Positions 49,861 to 62,419 of a DNA stretch of 64,000 bases are shown in pieces. Made by a program: the position numbers and the translations under genes. Position 1 is the stretch's first letter. Each line of letters begins with the position of its first letter. The stretch is from Paragonimus westermani (lineage: Eukaryota > Platyhelminthes > Trematoda > Plagiorchiida > Troglotrematidae): NCBI GenBank assembly GCA_008508345.1, contig QNGE01001293.1, positions 29,585 through 93,584 on the forward strand, given 5' to 3'. Below the pieces are notes generated by a model, which did no database searches, was not told where the DNA came from, and was given only the letters and a program-made list of their open reading frames with translations.

Positions 49861-50991
49861 CAACGTTATGATCAGCGATGATGTTGGCTAGCGAATACTA
49901 AAGTACGTAGCTTGTGAACTGATGACTCGAGATTATTTGCCGAACACTGACCTGCTATACAGTAATACCACGGAGTTTACAAACAAGTGCACGACAAATT
50001 GTAAACACTGGGGTTCGGATCCTAGAACGAATCACTGCAGTTTATGTGATAGATTTGGAAACACGAGGTTGACTGAGTGTGTCAGTATGACTGAAAAAAG
50101 AATGCTACATTACATATAACTCCGAAAATGAACGGTTTATTTATAACTAATGTAAAAACTGACAAAGACCTACATATTCTAGCACTCATAATGTACCAAA
50201 CACCCCGTTCAAGAAGACAACCTGAAGTACTACAAATCTGTCGAATAAAAATACAACTAAACCGAAGTACCTTTCTGTCACGTTATTAATGTATGTGTAG
50301 TGTTTCCTAGTGAGTGACCAATATAAGATCCTCATGTGACAATGCAAAAGAATTTAGACATTCATTTCTAATTGCTCATACGTGGACAAGAACTTTGAAT
50401 CATCTAAATTAGTCACCAACCACATGGGAACGTTGGTTTCGCATCCCTATCAGCAATTCAGCAGAACCCTTTCGAAAAGATATCCTAGGGCTTACTATAA
50501 GTACGTCGGGACATTAATTTTGGTCCTTCTGGGTGTGAAACGACCGCTGTGCCGTTAGCTCAACGTCAGACATCTTTGCGTTTCCGCATATGAATCCCCA
50601 GATACATTTGCCTTTGAGTAATGCCCAGGGTGTCCAGTTTTCATAGTAAACACAGTTTATGCCTCACTAACTCCCACATCCAGACGACTAGTAACGTTGA
50701 CAGCCAATTTTTTGTCATGTTCTCATACAGCACCAACGCAACATCACTTGTGTACAGTGTAAATATGTCGACGGAGAAACGCCGGTCAACAGACACCTCA
50801 CAAAAAACTACAGAAGCAAAATAACTGCTCGATTTAGAAGTGACCAGTTGTATTCAGTGATTTAATCGGTCCGTCTGTTCCTCGTAAAATTATTGCATTT
50901 GGACAACTCGACTCCAGATGAGACCAAACGATATGTGTTGACATGCGCAAAACGGGTCACCTTAAACTAATTACCGAGTTCCTTCACTCAC

Positions 50992-51098
50992 CTGATTTGT
51001 GACCAGCCCAGAGAAGGAAGTTGTGTGTTCGGATCACGAGGAGTCAAAGGTTGATTGTTCTCATCTCGATACATTGCAAATAAGCTGCTGGAAAATCC
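50992..51098 (-). CDS. M8 protease exon 6: GFS segment after the zinc helix
   Basis: This exon of 107 bp follows TTTGATTGCAG and ends at ATCAG/GTGAGT, 255 bp from exon 5. It begins GFSSSLFAMYRDENN, so the zinc motif reads HELLHALGFS across the junction, which is the metzincin-type H-E-x-x-H-x-x-G-F. It continues QPLTPRDPNTQLPSLGWSQI, matching the M8 pattern P-x-T-P-R and then W-S. The exon ends with two bases (AG), which need one base from the next exon. Confidence 0.95.
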
Positions 51099-51353
51099 CT
51101 GCAATCAAACAAAGTCCATTGCTCTTGAAAGCTGGTTACCAATCGATTGACTTTTGTCGACGGTCGCAAAAACCAAAATCGAAGTCATGAATCATCTGCT
51201 TGAATGTGATGGCCAGTAGCCCAAAGCTTTTTTAGCAGACGGGTTAAATGAATTCACTGCTTGACAAAAAAACAACAGCAGATTATGCTAGGTTGATTGT
51301 GTGTCAGTCCTAATACCACATAGGAATACCGACGAAACAGCACGGCGACTCAC
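51099..51353 (-). other. M8 intron (exon 5 to exon 6)
   Basis: A 255-bp intron with a GTGAGT donor and a GATTGCAG acceptor that splits the zinc motif between HELLHAL and GFS. Confidence 0.95.
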
Positions 51354-51459
51354 CAGGGCGTGGAGCAACTCATGCTTCGCGATGAACAGGGAACGCACTC
51401 GATCACTGGATTCGTGTTTCAAAACATTCGGACAAAAATTGATGTATCCAGCAATCGGT
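51354..51459 (-). CDS. M8 protease exon 5: HEXXH zinc-binding site
   Basis: This exon of 106 bp follows CATTTTAG and ends at CCCTG/GTGAGT. It reads (R)PIAGYINFCPNVL, then KHELLHAL. The residues HELLH are the HEXXH catalytic motif: two histidines bind zinc and the glutamate is the general base. The residues PIAGYxNFCP just before it are diagnostic of family M8. Phase 2 at the start and phase 0 at the end agree with both neighbours. Confidence 0.97.
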
Positions 51460-51795
51460 CTAAAATGAATTGAAATAATGAGGTGGGAACAGAAATAAGT
51501 CATTTTTGTTGAAAAAATGTGCCACAATTAGCTGCAATATCACTTCGAGTTATATAGATAAACCAAGTGAGTACCAACTACAAGAACCTGTCTATACAAT
51601 TACTTTGTAAGTGGCAGCCGATATCATCGTTAGAAACTCCAACAGCTTTCATCTCGTTACAACTTGGTCCAACTGATGGATTTTATGTAGTAGGTTTATG
51701 CAAGACTGGTTACATAGTCCCAAGGCTGTGTTCGGATTGTGTAGAAACTTGCTTCCTAACACTCATCGTAACGGTATGTTCGCCGAGCTTGGCAG

Positions 51796-51940
51796 TTAGG
51801 TTGCAAACGTTTCATCACCAAGCGACGTGACATCATCAGTGCGTAAGTGTTTCAGCTCATAGTTCTGAGCTCACACTATATGCTCAAAACTATACGCTGA
51901 TGATGTCACCTTGCTTGGTGATGAAACGTTTGCAACCTAA
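51796..51940. repeat. Inverted repeat with nested hairpin, Penelope/hammerhead-like boxes
   Basis: The arms 51796-51845 and 51893-51940 are reverse complements except for a short run of mismatches and a 2-nt indel. Both encode, on the right-arm sense, CTGATGATGTCAC and GGTGATGAAACGTTTGCAAC. The loop contains a second hairpin (GCTCA/TGAGC inside GTGT/ACAC). The CTGATGA and GAAAC boxes resemble hammerhead core boxes, but the intervening stem would leave one extra unpaired base and no stem I is evident. It is a fold-back repeat of unknown family. Confidence 0.85.
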
Positions 51941-53953
51941 ATGGCAGGCTCGACAAGCACACTAATACCAAAACCATTAACCCGAGCTACGAACACCACC
52001 ACCACTGTTCCCAATCATCAGAAACTCATCGTAACAAATGACATTGTATCAAAGGGAATATCTGATAGTCATTGGTATTTGACAGAGTGTCCTGCAGACT
52101 GCTCGCAATTTCCGAAAGAAAGCGAGTCTATTCCATTGGTTAGGATAATTTATCTTACGAAAACAATGACGCGATCGAAACAAGCAGAATACGTCCGAAT
52201 TGTTGCGTCGTGTCTACCTGACTCCGCCCGAGTAGGACAACAAAAAGTCGGGTGTTGGTAACAAGATACTTGTGAAGAACCAAACCAGTACAAAACCAGC
52301 ATGAAATCTGTTATGATCACTGTCTGCTCTGTAGGTCACAGAACACAAATGACACAGATATAAACTCAACCGAGTGTGAGTAATGGGGATAAAATGCTCG
52401 TTCAAGATAGTATATGTTTCGTTGAACGGCGCAGATACAACCACAGCGTGGGAGAAAAGGACAACTGAACCTCGAGTAAATGCTATCTAACAGTGGTGAA
52501 AGCACGAGTGTCATCAGAAAGTGACGAGAGGTTTCACATGAGAACGGGATTGCACATCAAGTGGTTGATATACTCCATACAAAATGCACAGTATTCAAAC
52601 TGGAGTTGAGCAATTTTTGTTTTCCTCATTTTGCCTCAATTTATAAGGATAAATAACGGGCCTAATTTATCAGGCTCCTTTCGTCAAGCTGTTCATATAC
52701 CAGAATATCTTTTTAAAACGACCAGACCCGGAGCAAAATTCAAATGAAAACTGTCTTTAAAAAAAAAAAATATTTCAATGATTCAATATTAGGACAGTCC
52801 GTGCAAAAAATCGAAAAGTGCCGCAGGAGATATGTGTCATAAAGTTGACCGGAGTATTTATTACTCGTAAGATAATGTGAGAAAGTTTCACAGCCTCGCA
52901 GACTGGCCAGTGCAAAGCCATTTCGGAAGTGGATTCAATAGTGATGGTATATATGGCACCGTGCGAACATCCAGACACCACCCTACTTCAATAACGTGTT
53001 CATGAATTTTTTACCAATGTTTCTCTATTTGGCCGACGGGTTCATTAAAATCACTAATAGTCTAACATGGCACAGCCACTGTTTAAAACATACGCGATAA
53101 TACGATTGTTTTCCACTTGTAAACTGCATTGTCAGATGCTGTCGCATCGTCAACCCCTAGTTCATGTAGTCAAAGGCTCAAGCAGACTTTCCTCAATTTG
53201 GGTGATCAAGAGCAACCGGGTTCGAATTGTTAATAGCCGAACTTTAATTTGCTGGTTGAAATAACACCCACTTTAACGATGTCACGTGGGGGTTAGTATC
53301 AGTCATTTGAAAACGTACATCTCAATTCCTCCTTCTTTCGCTTCCATTTAATTGCCTTGACCCGAAAAAAGTTGTAATCAAACCACCTTGCGCAAATCCG
53401 ACTAGAACAGTCTCTAGATTGCTGGTTAGTTCCGACCATTGGATGCCACGGGAGTCCTAACACTAAGCGTTTTTAAATGTCCCTGACACTCAATCTATTG
53501 AGTTCTCTTACGTGCAATTGACTGGCTATCCAGTAAGTGAGTGCGTTCTACCTCATTCGATTGCTCTCAAGTCTTTCTGATATTGGTAACTTCTTTGGTT
53601 ATTTTAGTATAAGCTCCGAAAAACTTGAGGGCTCTTGTTCAGATTTCCCACGTATCTTCGGAGATATTCCAGCCGCTGAACCGCAAAATAAACAAGTTAA
53701 TTCAAGGAAATCTTAGTGGTGCATTGCACTAATTTCTTGGAACAGCACACGTTATCTGGAACAGGGAAAAGAGAAGAGATAAGATTGGCTGGAAGCGGAG
53801 CTCTTCGAGTAAGTATCGACGGGGCTCAGTTTCAAAGCCTCCAAAGAAACCTACAAGGGTTCCTAGCGAAAGAATCAGCAGCGAAAAAAATGAGACCCAA
53901 TGAAGGAGGGTGCGAGTTACTGAGTAGAAAAAGACGAAGAAAGTTATAATGAG

Positions 53954-53970
53954 TAACTAACTAACTAACT
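53954..53970. repeat. (AACT)n short tandem repeat
   Basis: Four units of the tetranucleotide; a minor simple repeat. Confidence 0.9.
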
Positions 53971-55534
53971 GACATCACTGGGATAAACTTGCATCATTCA
54001 TATGTCAAAGATCCTGTGATGAAAGCTGATGATCTTAAACAGGTTCAGCAGATAGCAAGGAATAACTATTCATGGTATGGTAACCGACCCAATGATCGAG
54101 CAGTAGCACTGACTCAAACTACCAGGATCCGAGAATTTGAGAGGTGTTTTCGAGTCAGTGACGATGAACAAACAATCAATGGAAATGAACATGTCGGACG
54201 ATCGATGTGCTTCACTGTTCACAAAAAAAATAACAGCTTTATTTTAGTCAAAACTGAATTTGGTGAGCGACTAACATTTGATTGATTTCTTCTAGGCAGT
54301 CAAATCGTAGCAATCGCCACTTTTAGGCCGTACTCAAAGGTTTTAGATGGAAGTCAAGCTCCAACCTACAACCATCGTTTTCTAGCTGCTTCCCATCATT
54401 GGTCATGCAACAAACTCATATCGAATAGGAGCGCACATGTACAAGCTGAACATGTATTGAACAAAGGGTAACAGCACTGATGGCGGGCTAAAAATGGAGA
54501 TCACACAGAAACACGATGAAAAAGAGGTAAGTTATATTACTATCCTAGCGTTTACCTCGCCCCCCTCGCTTAACATGACTTCGATCTTTCTAACCCATTT
54601 ACCCCATCCACAATGGTTGGATGTGTGGAAAGGTAAAGGGAAAAAATTTCCTATCACGAAACACACAAGGATTTTATGGACACAGACGATAATAGCCACA
54701 GTTGAGTTTGTGAAGTCACACAGATCGATTTTAAACAATTGAAGTCTGGACGTACATATACGCGTCAACATGAAGAAAGATGGAGAAATTCGACACCGCA
54801 TTCATTCGGCTTATTTCAAACAGAGTGTTTGGTTTTCACATCAAACGGAATTTATCGTACACGAATTTGAAATTAAATGAGGTAGGCCAGGAACTGTTAC
54901 AATTTAATTCATGTGTAAAGTGACCGATGTCCACAAGCACGGTTAGAAGCGGAGTTAGAAACAAACGAAGCTGGTATTGGAGATTTCTATCTAATGTGTC
55001 GTTTCTAGTACTAACTATTTCAACCGTAAGCGATCTCAAAAAAAACCACTTCAAAGTGAATGGAAGGTTCGCGACATTGTAGGCCAGTGCACAGATTTTC
55101 GCCAACCCACCCAGTAAATGTTATTAAAACACCGAACAAATTCACCGAAATTCTCCACAAACATAAACGCCTCTCGGAAAAATCAGCATATCGTTTATTG
55201 TGCGTGCCAAATCCGTACAGCTTGGGTCGTGATGGAAGCGACAGCCAGATTGCTGGTGCTTAGCTTGTGTTGAAATGATGAAGGTACTAACACCAAGACT
55301 TACTCCGGTAGAGTGTTACCGATCGAGGAAGATGACCACATGTGGAGGCGTTGTCAGAAATAAGACGGAATCAAAACCAGTGGAACTCCTGTCGTTGAAA
55401 GTTATATTTACCCAAACTTCGTATCAGCTTCTGCTGTCGTTTTTCTCGTTGATATGTCGTGAATTTTAAGCTAACAACAATGTAATAGGTTTGGTAAATG
55501 AATGCCACGGATACTAGTTTACAGATTTGGTAGA

Positions 55535-55800
55535 TGTAAGTTGAATGTCACTCATATTTAGCTACAGTTTTGGCAAAAAGCAGGCATTTCAAGTTGTCTT
55601 TTTAAATAGCAGCACAAGATTCGAATTTACCTCTTGTTACAATTCCATAGTGCTGTATATAATTGGGAAAACTTCCCACAAATTAGTCATCTTGAACACT
55701 GTCTTCACAACAGGGTGATTGAAAAGTTTTCCTGAATGTGAAAGCTGCGATCAACTGTAGCTGGTGTTCAGTCTGTATCAGTCAACATTCAACTGGTTAT
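55535..55800. mobile_element. Degenerate inverted family A remnants
   Basis: The left part (AAGTTGAATGTCACTCATAT onward) is a minus-strand family A tail continuing into a badly decayed ribozyme region. The right part (TTTTCCTGAATGTGAAAGCT, then GCGATCAACTG) is a plus-strand tail. The inverted layout is the same as at 24.0 and 31.8 kb. Confidence 0.65.
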
Positions 55801-55899
55801 CACCAACGAAAAATATCGCCCGGAGAGCTTAATTAATTTGCATATTTCAGTTTTATTAGGAAATCCTTATTTTGCAGTAATTGACTAGAGTCGACATGA

Positions 55900-56155
55900 A
55901 TACTGTTGTATCCTATCTCGGGATGAACCGACAACCTGAACATTATTCACAGGCGAACGTGTTAGATCGGTTAGACGTGACAGTTCGCTCCTGCCTAAGG
56001 CTGGGTTAACGTCACAGGGTTGCCTCAAGAAAAGGTTAGCCGGATATGTACTATCGAAGGGCCATAACAAGAGAGAAACTTGAATCCGGTGGTTTTGTCC
56101 CAGAAGGTGTTTGCATAGGAAGGAAATACTAAGACAAACGTTGCGATCAGACAGT
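55900..56155 (+). mobile_element. SINE family A remnant
   Basis: Weak but ordered matches to the family run from the 5' extension (CCGACAACCTGAACATTATT) through the tRNA-like part (CACAGGGTTGCCTCAAGAAA) and ribozyme region (GAGAGAAACTTGAATC) to the tail (CGTTGCGATCA). The first ribozyme core box is lost. Confidence 0.65.
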
Positions 56156-57829
56156 GACCAATTTACGTAGATATGGGCTAAGCAGACTAAGCATTAAATA
56201 AACGAACCTTCAACGATTCACAGTTTTAGGGTTCATATACAAAATAGTTGGACACAGGGGTTACAGTAGTGCGTCACCAATATCAACGCTGGGTTTCACG
56301 CCATTAATAAATACACCATCAGTCCTTTAGTTCAAGCGGGTTCTATCCCTCATACTTGTATGAATGAACGTTCAGTTTTTGAAAAGAAACTAAACTAACG
56401 GTGCAAACCCTCTGATAGCAGATTTGAACGGCGGTTACCTAAGTCGCATCTGTCTCAGTTTTGCAATCTAAGAACCTCCGATGGGAGTTTTATTTTTCAA
56501 GTCATATGACCGATTAGGGTTTGTTGAATGAAAGCCATAAAAATAAAAATTGACAGCTGAAACTATTTTTATCGATCGTGAGGGTACGGAGGCTCTAAAG
56601 TTCTTCCTCTGTAAATGAAAATATTAGCCATTCTGGTAAACACATTATATTTAGTGTAACATAATTAGGGAGATGAAGAAAGCGTTGTACCGCAAAACTC
56701 CAGTCTCCACCATACAATAATTAGATTCCACTGATCAGGACCAGACTACTGACCGATCGACAAGGCTGGTGGGAACCGGACATTGTATAACCAGATACCG
56801 AGAGAAGATACACATGACCAGATTACGAGTAGATACATCTCGTTCGAAAGAACCAGCAACAGTGGACGAGTCCCAGGAAATTTTGTCAACTAATTATGAT
56901 GCTTTTCGTGTCAAAGTTATGAGACTGTCTTTTTCTACCAATATGATTGTTTCATTCGAACTCGAACCATCCTTTTTTAGACACAATGCGCTAGTGCCTG
57001 ACGTACAACAGACAACCACAAATAGAAAGTCAGTGTTTATAATTCAGGAACGCTAATGAAGAAAAGCATAAAAAACAGCCACCAGAGAAACATACTTTGG
57101 TTTTGATGGCCTTCTCTTGTGCCTGAGGAATACGTGGTTCCGAGGTTCAGTGAGAAGCTTTAAAAGACATTTCGGCAAGCTCTTGGCAAATCAATCGATG
57201 ACGGTTGAGTCAAGCTTACAAGTTCTGTTGTGGGACGTCTTTGCTGTGGGCCTTTGAATGCTATAGCTGTATACAATCGTATATTCGTTAGTCAAGTATG
57301 TTCCAAAGGCTTCGGTCAGAGGTAGATAGGGTCTATAAGTCAATCAGTTCAACATATGTAATCCATGAACCGAAATTGCCATTGCTGTGATGTTGGACAA
57401 ATGGAGGATGATAAACACCGCTACAAATTACGTAATAAGATGAAATCTTCTAAATGTGCCGACATGGAAGTTTCAATGTTGTGTGCTACCCAGTATGTCA
57501 GTACTCTCTCATTCCTAGTGGTCAGTGCACTCCCAAACCATCGGCGATTGCCAGTCATGGGGTTTCTCGCCTGAGTTCATTAACTTTCTTCTAATATCGT
57601 GCAGTTATAGGGGTCGCGTAGAGCAATTTCCTAATCACATGACCAATGAATGCTGGCCCTGTCCAGCGTGAACTAGGCTGAATTTATGTGAGATTGCATG
57701 TTTACTCAGAAAACGTTGTCTTATTTGTATTTTACCTTTGAAAATCTTGTCTTATGCGCTAGTGCATAAATTCTGTACCCGTTTCAATTGGATAGATTCA
57801 CTGGTCGTCTTGATCTCTTGTTACTCATC

Positions 57830-58225
57830 CGTAACGGTGCTCTCCTTGGATGAATAAGGACAAATGATTTTGATATCCAAAGTAGTACGGGGATATCCAA
57901 TGTGTTCACATTCATTCATATACAGGCCAAATTTGACCATCTTCTAGTTCACTCGGCATCGAACTTCTTATCCAGTGGAAATAACACTGCTTAAGCAGTG
58001 AAACAATCACTACTGCTCATCCGTCCAACACCGTCGATTTATAAAAACAGACTCAAAATGCGTTCACGTGTGCCTTCCCGAATAACGTCTGCTAGTATTA
58101 TGTGTCTATTTTTTTCTGTCACCAACGTGTCTCGGACGTGATCTGTTGTGTTCAGACAGTCAACGTAATGTGATCACACAACTGGAGTTAGAAATGTGTC
58201 ACGATCAATTTGCCAGATTTTTCAA
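57830..58225 (+). repeat. Dispersed repeat, copy 2 (related to 49.4-49.9 kb)
   Basis: This is the diverged partner of the repeat at 49.4-49.9 kb. It keeps the order of shared blocks, but its reading frames are broken by several stops. Confidence 0.5.
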
Positions 58226-58630
58226 TTAGTTCTACAAGAATAAACAACATTCAAAAAATGTTCACTGTGGAGCAAGGCGATGGAGTGTCAATAAGCTAGT
58301 TAATAAAGGCGGAAATACCAGTAAACTTTCGGTTGAACGTGCAGCCAAGTCACCAGATGTAGGTGGCAAAGCAGGTGTGTCAAGTGGATTTCAGTATTAT
58401 CATTGTTAAGTGTCAAGTGGTTTATGTTGAACCTATTGAATCTCGATTATCCCAACAAACAAACAGTTGGCTACTAAGTCGCAAATGACCCAGCCAACGC
58501 AGTCACCTACAGTCAATGGATTTGTTGAGTTTGTTCGAAGTGGCAACGTTATGATATATATAGATATATAAGCAAGAAGTGAACAGAAGCTTAGTAGATT
58601 TGGTGAAGGCAAAATGTCCGTCATAACTAC

Positions 58631-58747
58631 CTGAACAACTCTTTTGGTCTTGAATCCAAAAAGTGAGGCTTCTTCAGTTCTCATTTCCTCGTCAGAATAA
58701 ATTCTTTTATCAGCAAGTGAAAGGCAAGTCAACAACTTCGGACAAAA
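58631..58747 (-). CDS. Exon-like open frame, unknown product
   Basis: A 117-bp minus-strand segment sits between an acceptor TCCTACAG and a donor TTCAG/GTAGTT, in phase 0. It encodes FCPKLLTCLSLADKRIYSDE, then EMRTEEASLFGFKTKRVVQ. The composition is protein-like, but I recognise no domain, and the M8 gene needs no exon here. It could be a chance frame or part of a nested gene. Confidence 0.25.
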
Positions 58748-59786
58748 CTGTAGGACAACGCAATATGGTATGGTGAATTTTGCTACGGTAGATGACAGAT
58801 TAACCACACTTCGTGCTTACCTAAATATGATCCTCTCCCCTTCTGGATCCACGATGGCTGCTTTCTGGTTTGTAGACCAGTAGCAAACGGCCGATCGGTT
58901 TAGGCAGCTGAGAGAAATAATCTATACAACGTTCCCGAACCCTTTGGTCCACTATCTTCTTGCGTAGCCTGACAATTTAACACTTACTCGCATGTTCTAG
59001 GCTCCATTTTTCTTGTATGCGTGGTACGAATACCACCCAAGAGGCGCCAAACAGTTGTTCACCACTTCGTTAGTGGACACTAAAACTAAACGTCTACAAC
59101 CTTTGGGTGCACTCTAAACATGAGTCGGTCGACAATCGGATAGGTTGTCACGCCACATGAACACATGTTAGCCTAGGATATGGATTTAACCTGGTTGATT
59201 AGATAATTGGTTACGGATGAACAGTTATACTGACCTCAAAATGAAACAATTAGTGAAAGTAAGATGCACTTAATGCTTTGTAATAGTGAGTTACAAACAT
59301 TTACCAACTTTTCAAACAGTACTATTTTGACTTTCATGCAAAGGCGTCTGGATAACTGAGCGTGCTGTCGATCTTCGTCTAAGAGACTCATCACCACGTC
59401 ATTAACAGTAATAACTTACAGTTCGGCATAAAGATGGCAAACACATAGTTCATCGATTGATGTCGGGTGGGGTAGGGTGCTCTTTGAGGCTGAAATCAAC
59501 TCCCGTGCTGAATACCTCTACTGGAACTATGCAAAACAGGCCATCGAATTGTCGCATGATTGATGGGACAATTCTTGTCTTTCATGAAGTCCTCCAACTT
59601 TGTTCGTTGTGCCTAGAGACTCACGTCTGACAGACATCTCACTGGAAAGGCGAACTCTTATATCGATAGAAAAATCAATCTGAATGACCCTGGTTAGAGT
59701 GGAAGTGCTGGTATGACCTTGAAAAAGACCAAAAAGAATCAGTAATAGACTATCTAGTATGGTTTCCGACGCACCCTGAACGACGG

Positions 59787-60200
59787 ATGAGTAAACTGGT
59801 AGTTCTGAATTATCAGCATACTGCAAACTGTTATGTCAACAGTCTGGGTAGATTTTCATTGCTGTTCGGCAAAGCAACACGGAAAGAAACAAGTTACTCA
59901 AAACCATACCTTAATAAGTACGACCCACGTGACGAGAATGTGGGTTGCAAGATTTCTGTGATGCACACCCACATATGGACACTGCGGCCGTTTTTGTCCC
60001 TGTTTGAACTCAACAAGCAAGTGAAGATAGTCCAAGTGGGGAACTGGATCGGTAACTCTTCGTCAAGAGTCAAAACTCTAACCAGCTTGACCACCAGCTG
60101 CATGATCGTCGCTTGTGACGAGACTTTAGAGGTGCAGTACACGAATATTTGCCAGTTTGACCCTCCATTCAAACTAACGCTACCTGATGAGCCTAAATGA
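59787..60200 (+). CDS. Open frame of 137 codons, unknown
   Basis: A plus-strand frame starting MSKLVVLNYQHTANCYVN and ending FKLTLPDEPK, stop at 60198-60200. The composition is reasonable and there is no signal peptide or recognisable motif. The opposite strand is also open over most of the same interval (59894-60277), so chance is a fair explanation. Confidence 0.2.
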   Translation: MSKLVVLNYQHTANCYVNSLGRFSLLFGKATRKETSYSKPYLNKYDPRDENVGCKISVMHTHIWTLRPFLSLFELNKQVKIVQVGNWIGNSSSRVKTLTSLTTSCMIVACDETLEVQYTNICQFDPPFKLTLPDEPK

Positions 60201-61814
60201 GAAAGAAACCTGTCGTAGACTATCAGTTCAAGGGTTGGCATCAATAAAACATATAAACGTCCTCGTTGCCGTAACAAGTGCGAACTGGTAATCTGAGGTG
60301 GACTGTGTTCATCCGTACCAAGGGGTGTAACAACAGTAATACCTCAAGAATGTTCTTTTCCTCGTAGAATGCTGGATTGTCTAGACCGTATTCTTGATCC
60401 ATAATTGACCTAGACACTCTGAATTTTTTTCACTAGACAAGTGAGCAGTGTAGCCAAGGTATAAGACTACAGGGCAAAGTTGACGGAGATGTAAACACAA
60501 GAACCTATGAAGTGCATGCCGACAATTTCGACCGAGATTTTCAAACCAAGCCGAAGTATTGCGTCTTTCTGGCTTATCCAGAATAGATCGCATTCTAATC
60601 GTTTTGTCTGGGGTCATCGTTTATACTTTCTTCGTTAGCTCATGAAAAAAGTGTGTCGGAAGGCTTCAATGTTGTGTTATAGAATTATTTCAGTTAGTTA
60701 TGCACAACACAGACATACGGGGTACTGCAGAATACTAGTCTTATAAGTTAGCGCTGCTCATGAAATGATGAATCCTTTGGAGTCAATGGAACAGTTAACA
60801 CCTCTTCGTATCTCGATAGTGTAATCCAAGAGTTATTCATAAGATTTTGTATTCGAAGTTTACAAGGAAGAAATAATTCAGTCATAGTTGTCTGTGAAGG
60901 CAATCAAATAAGGGTCATCAGGCTCGCCCTTCTCACAAAAGGGGACGGGAGCTCAGCTTCTGGTCAGGATCAGCAATAATATTGATGAGTTATAACTAGA
61001 GTACAACGAGTCCACCATTTGTTTTCTCAAAGAACTTGTCAAAAGGTCTATTCGAACTGAAGTGTTACAATCAAGTGTGAGTCTTCAAACATTTAACAAC
61101 ATGCAGTTTGAACTGGTTACCGAAAAATGAGAAGAAGGAGGTAAATATGTACTAACATATCACATAATTATAATCCCATTGGAACTTTCCAATCTCCAGG
61201 GTTCATCGGCTAAGTCGAAGTAAAGACCCAGATGTGTCGTTTTAGATCATTATCGACAGCAGTGCTTCGAGGATTAACATCGAGCTGTTAATTGCCACGT
61301 AACCATGAAAACAAAAATAAGTCCTATTTGTGAATAAAAGAAAAGACAGGTACTGGACCTACTTTCTAACAGTGTCTCTGAATTCACAAGTAACCGTGTA
61401 ACATCAAGCGACCTACATCCGGTAAACAACAAACCAAGTTTTACAAAACGGCATCTGCAAGAGGCATTTTTTGTGTGGCTTTCACTATTACGTCTTCTCA
61501 GTTGCATGTAATTCACAGACAACTCAGACAAACAACCACGACCTGTACACCAATGAGTTCGGCTGACTGACATTTCTTCTATCTCCAACCACAGACCCAG
61601 GGTTATGAGTTCCCTAACCCTTAGAGGCATATGCGACTTACAGTGGCTAACTGACTGGAAACTACTTCCAATTCTATATGTCAACTCATCGTTTTTTTTG
61701 CCTTACATCTTGAGTTGGTGGGCTTTGGCATTGACGAACAATGTCCGGGATTGCAGACAGCTACGTTACATACTAAAAGTATGACCTTACAACTCAAGTG
61801 TATTTATTTCTAAA

Positions 61815-61838
61815 GATCGATCGATCGAACGAACGAAC
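61815..61838. repeat. (GATC)n(GAAC)n short tandem repeat
   Basis: 24 bp of three GATC units followed by three GAAC units. Confidence 0.9.
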
Positions 61839-62419
61839 TTAATCGATTGCACTATGAAACAACCACCCCTTAAATTCATTGGTACTTACCCGCTGGTGCT
61901 GGCCTATTCGTGCCACTGATTTCAAACATCACTGGTCGAACTTTTGTAAACGGTTTGAGTTCCTTGCTCTAGATAGCCAAGTTTTGTGGCCTTACAGTGG
62001 TAGTCCTCAAGGTGGCCTTAAGTACGAGATTAGTACTTTGATTTGATCTTCAAAAATCGAACAAAAGCAAATCATTTTTCCACTATTTAAGTGAACCAAC
62101 AACACTTTGCGGCATAACAATAAGTGAGGTGATTAAAACCTCTACCTTTGTCGTTACCACTTGGATGTGGGTCTGAGCACTATCGATACATTTGGTGATA
62201 ACACTTACCATTGCGATGTACTGATAAGCAACCTAGCCTTCAAATTCACTTGCCATGTGTAATAAAACTTTTATTGATACTTGTTGCAATCAACACATGC
62301 GAAGCGTTCAATCAGAATATGTGGTACGAATACAGAAAGGTATTCTAATCCGTATGATTGGTTAATGAACTAATCGAGCTGATTAAAATATCCCAAATTT
62401 CCACACAACAGGAACTAAC

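Larger units (their letters stand above)
38406..50991 (-). other. Large M8 intron region (exon 6 to exon 7)
   Basis: About 12.6 kb that must contain at least one small unplaced M8 exon, because exon 6 ends in phase 2 and exon 7 starts in phase 1. It also holds the ribozyme-bearing family A element (42774-43267), a tRNA-like repeat (about 40.2 kb), an assembly ambiguity (40664), a CA microsatellite (42216-42248), a repeat shared with 57.8 kb (about 49.4-49.9 kb) and one exon-like minus-strand frame ending near 41150. Confidence 0.7.
51460..62419 (-). other. Large M8 intron (exon 4 to exon 5)
   Basis: About 11 kb with a GTTAGT donor and a TTTTAG acceptor. It contains the 51.8-51.9 kb inverted repeat, family A remnants (55.5-56.15 kb), the second copy of a dispersed repeat (57.83-58.22 kb), two short tetranucleotide tracts and two exon-like open frames of unknown product (58.6 and 59.8 kb). 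No further M8 exon is needed here, because exons 4 and 5 join in phase with no missing consensus. Confidence 0.9.
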
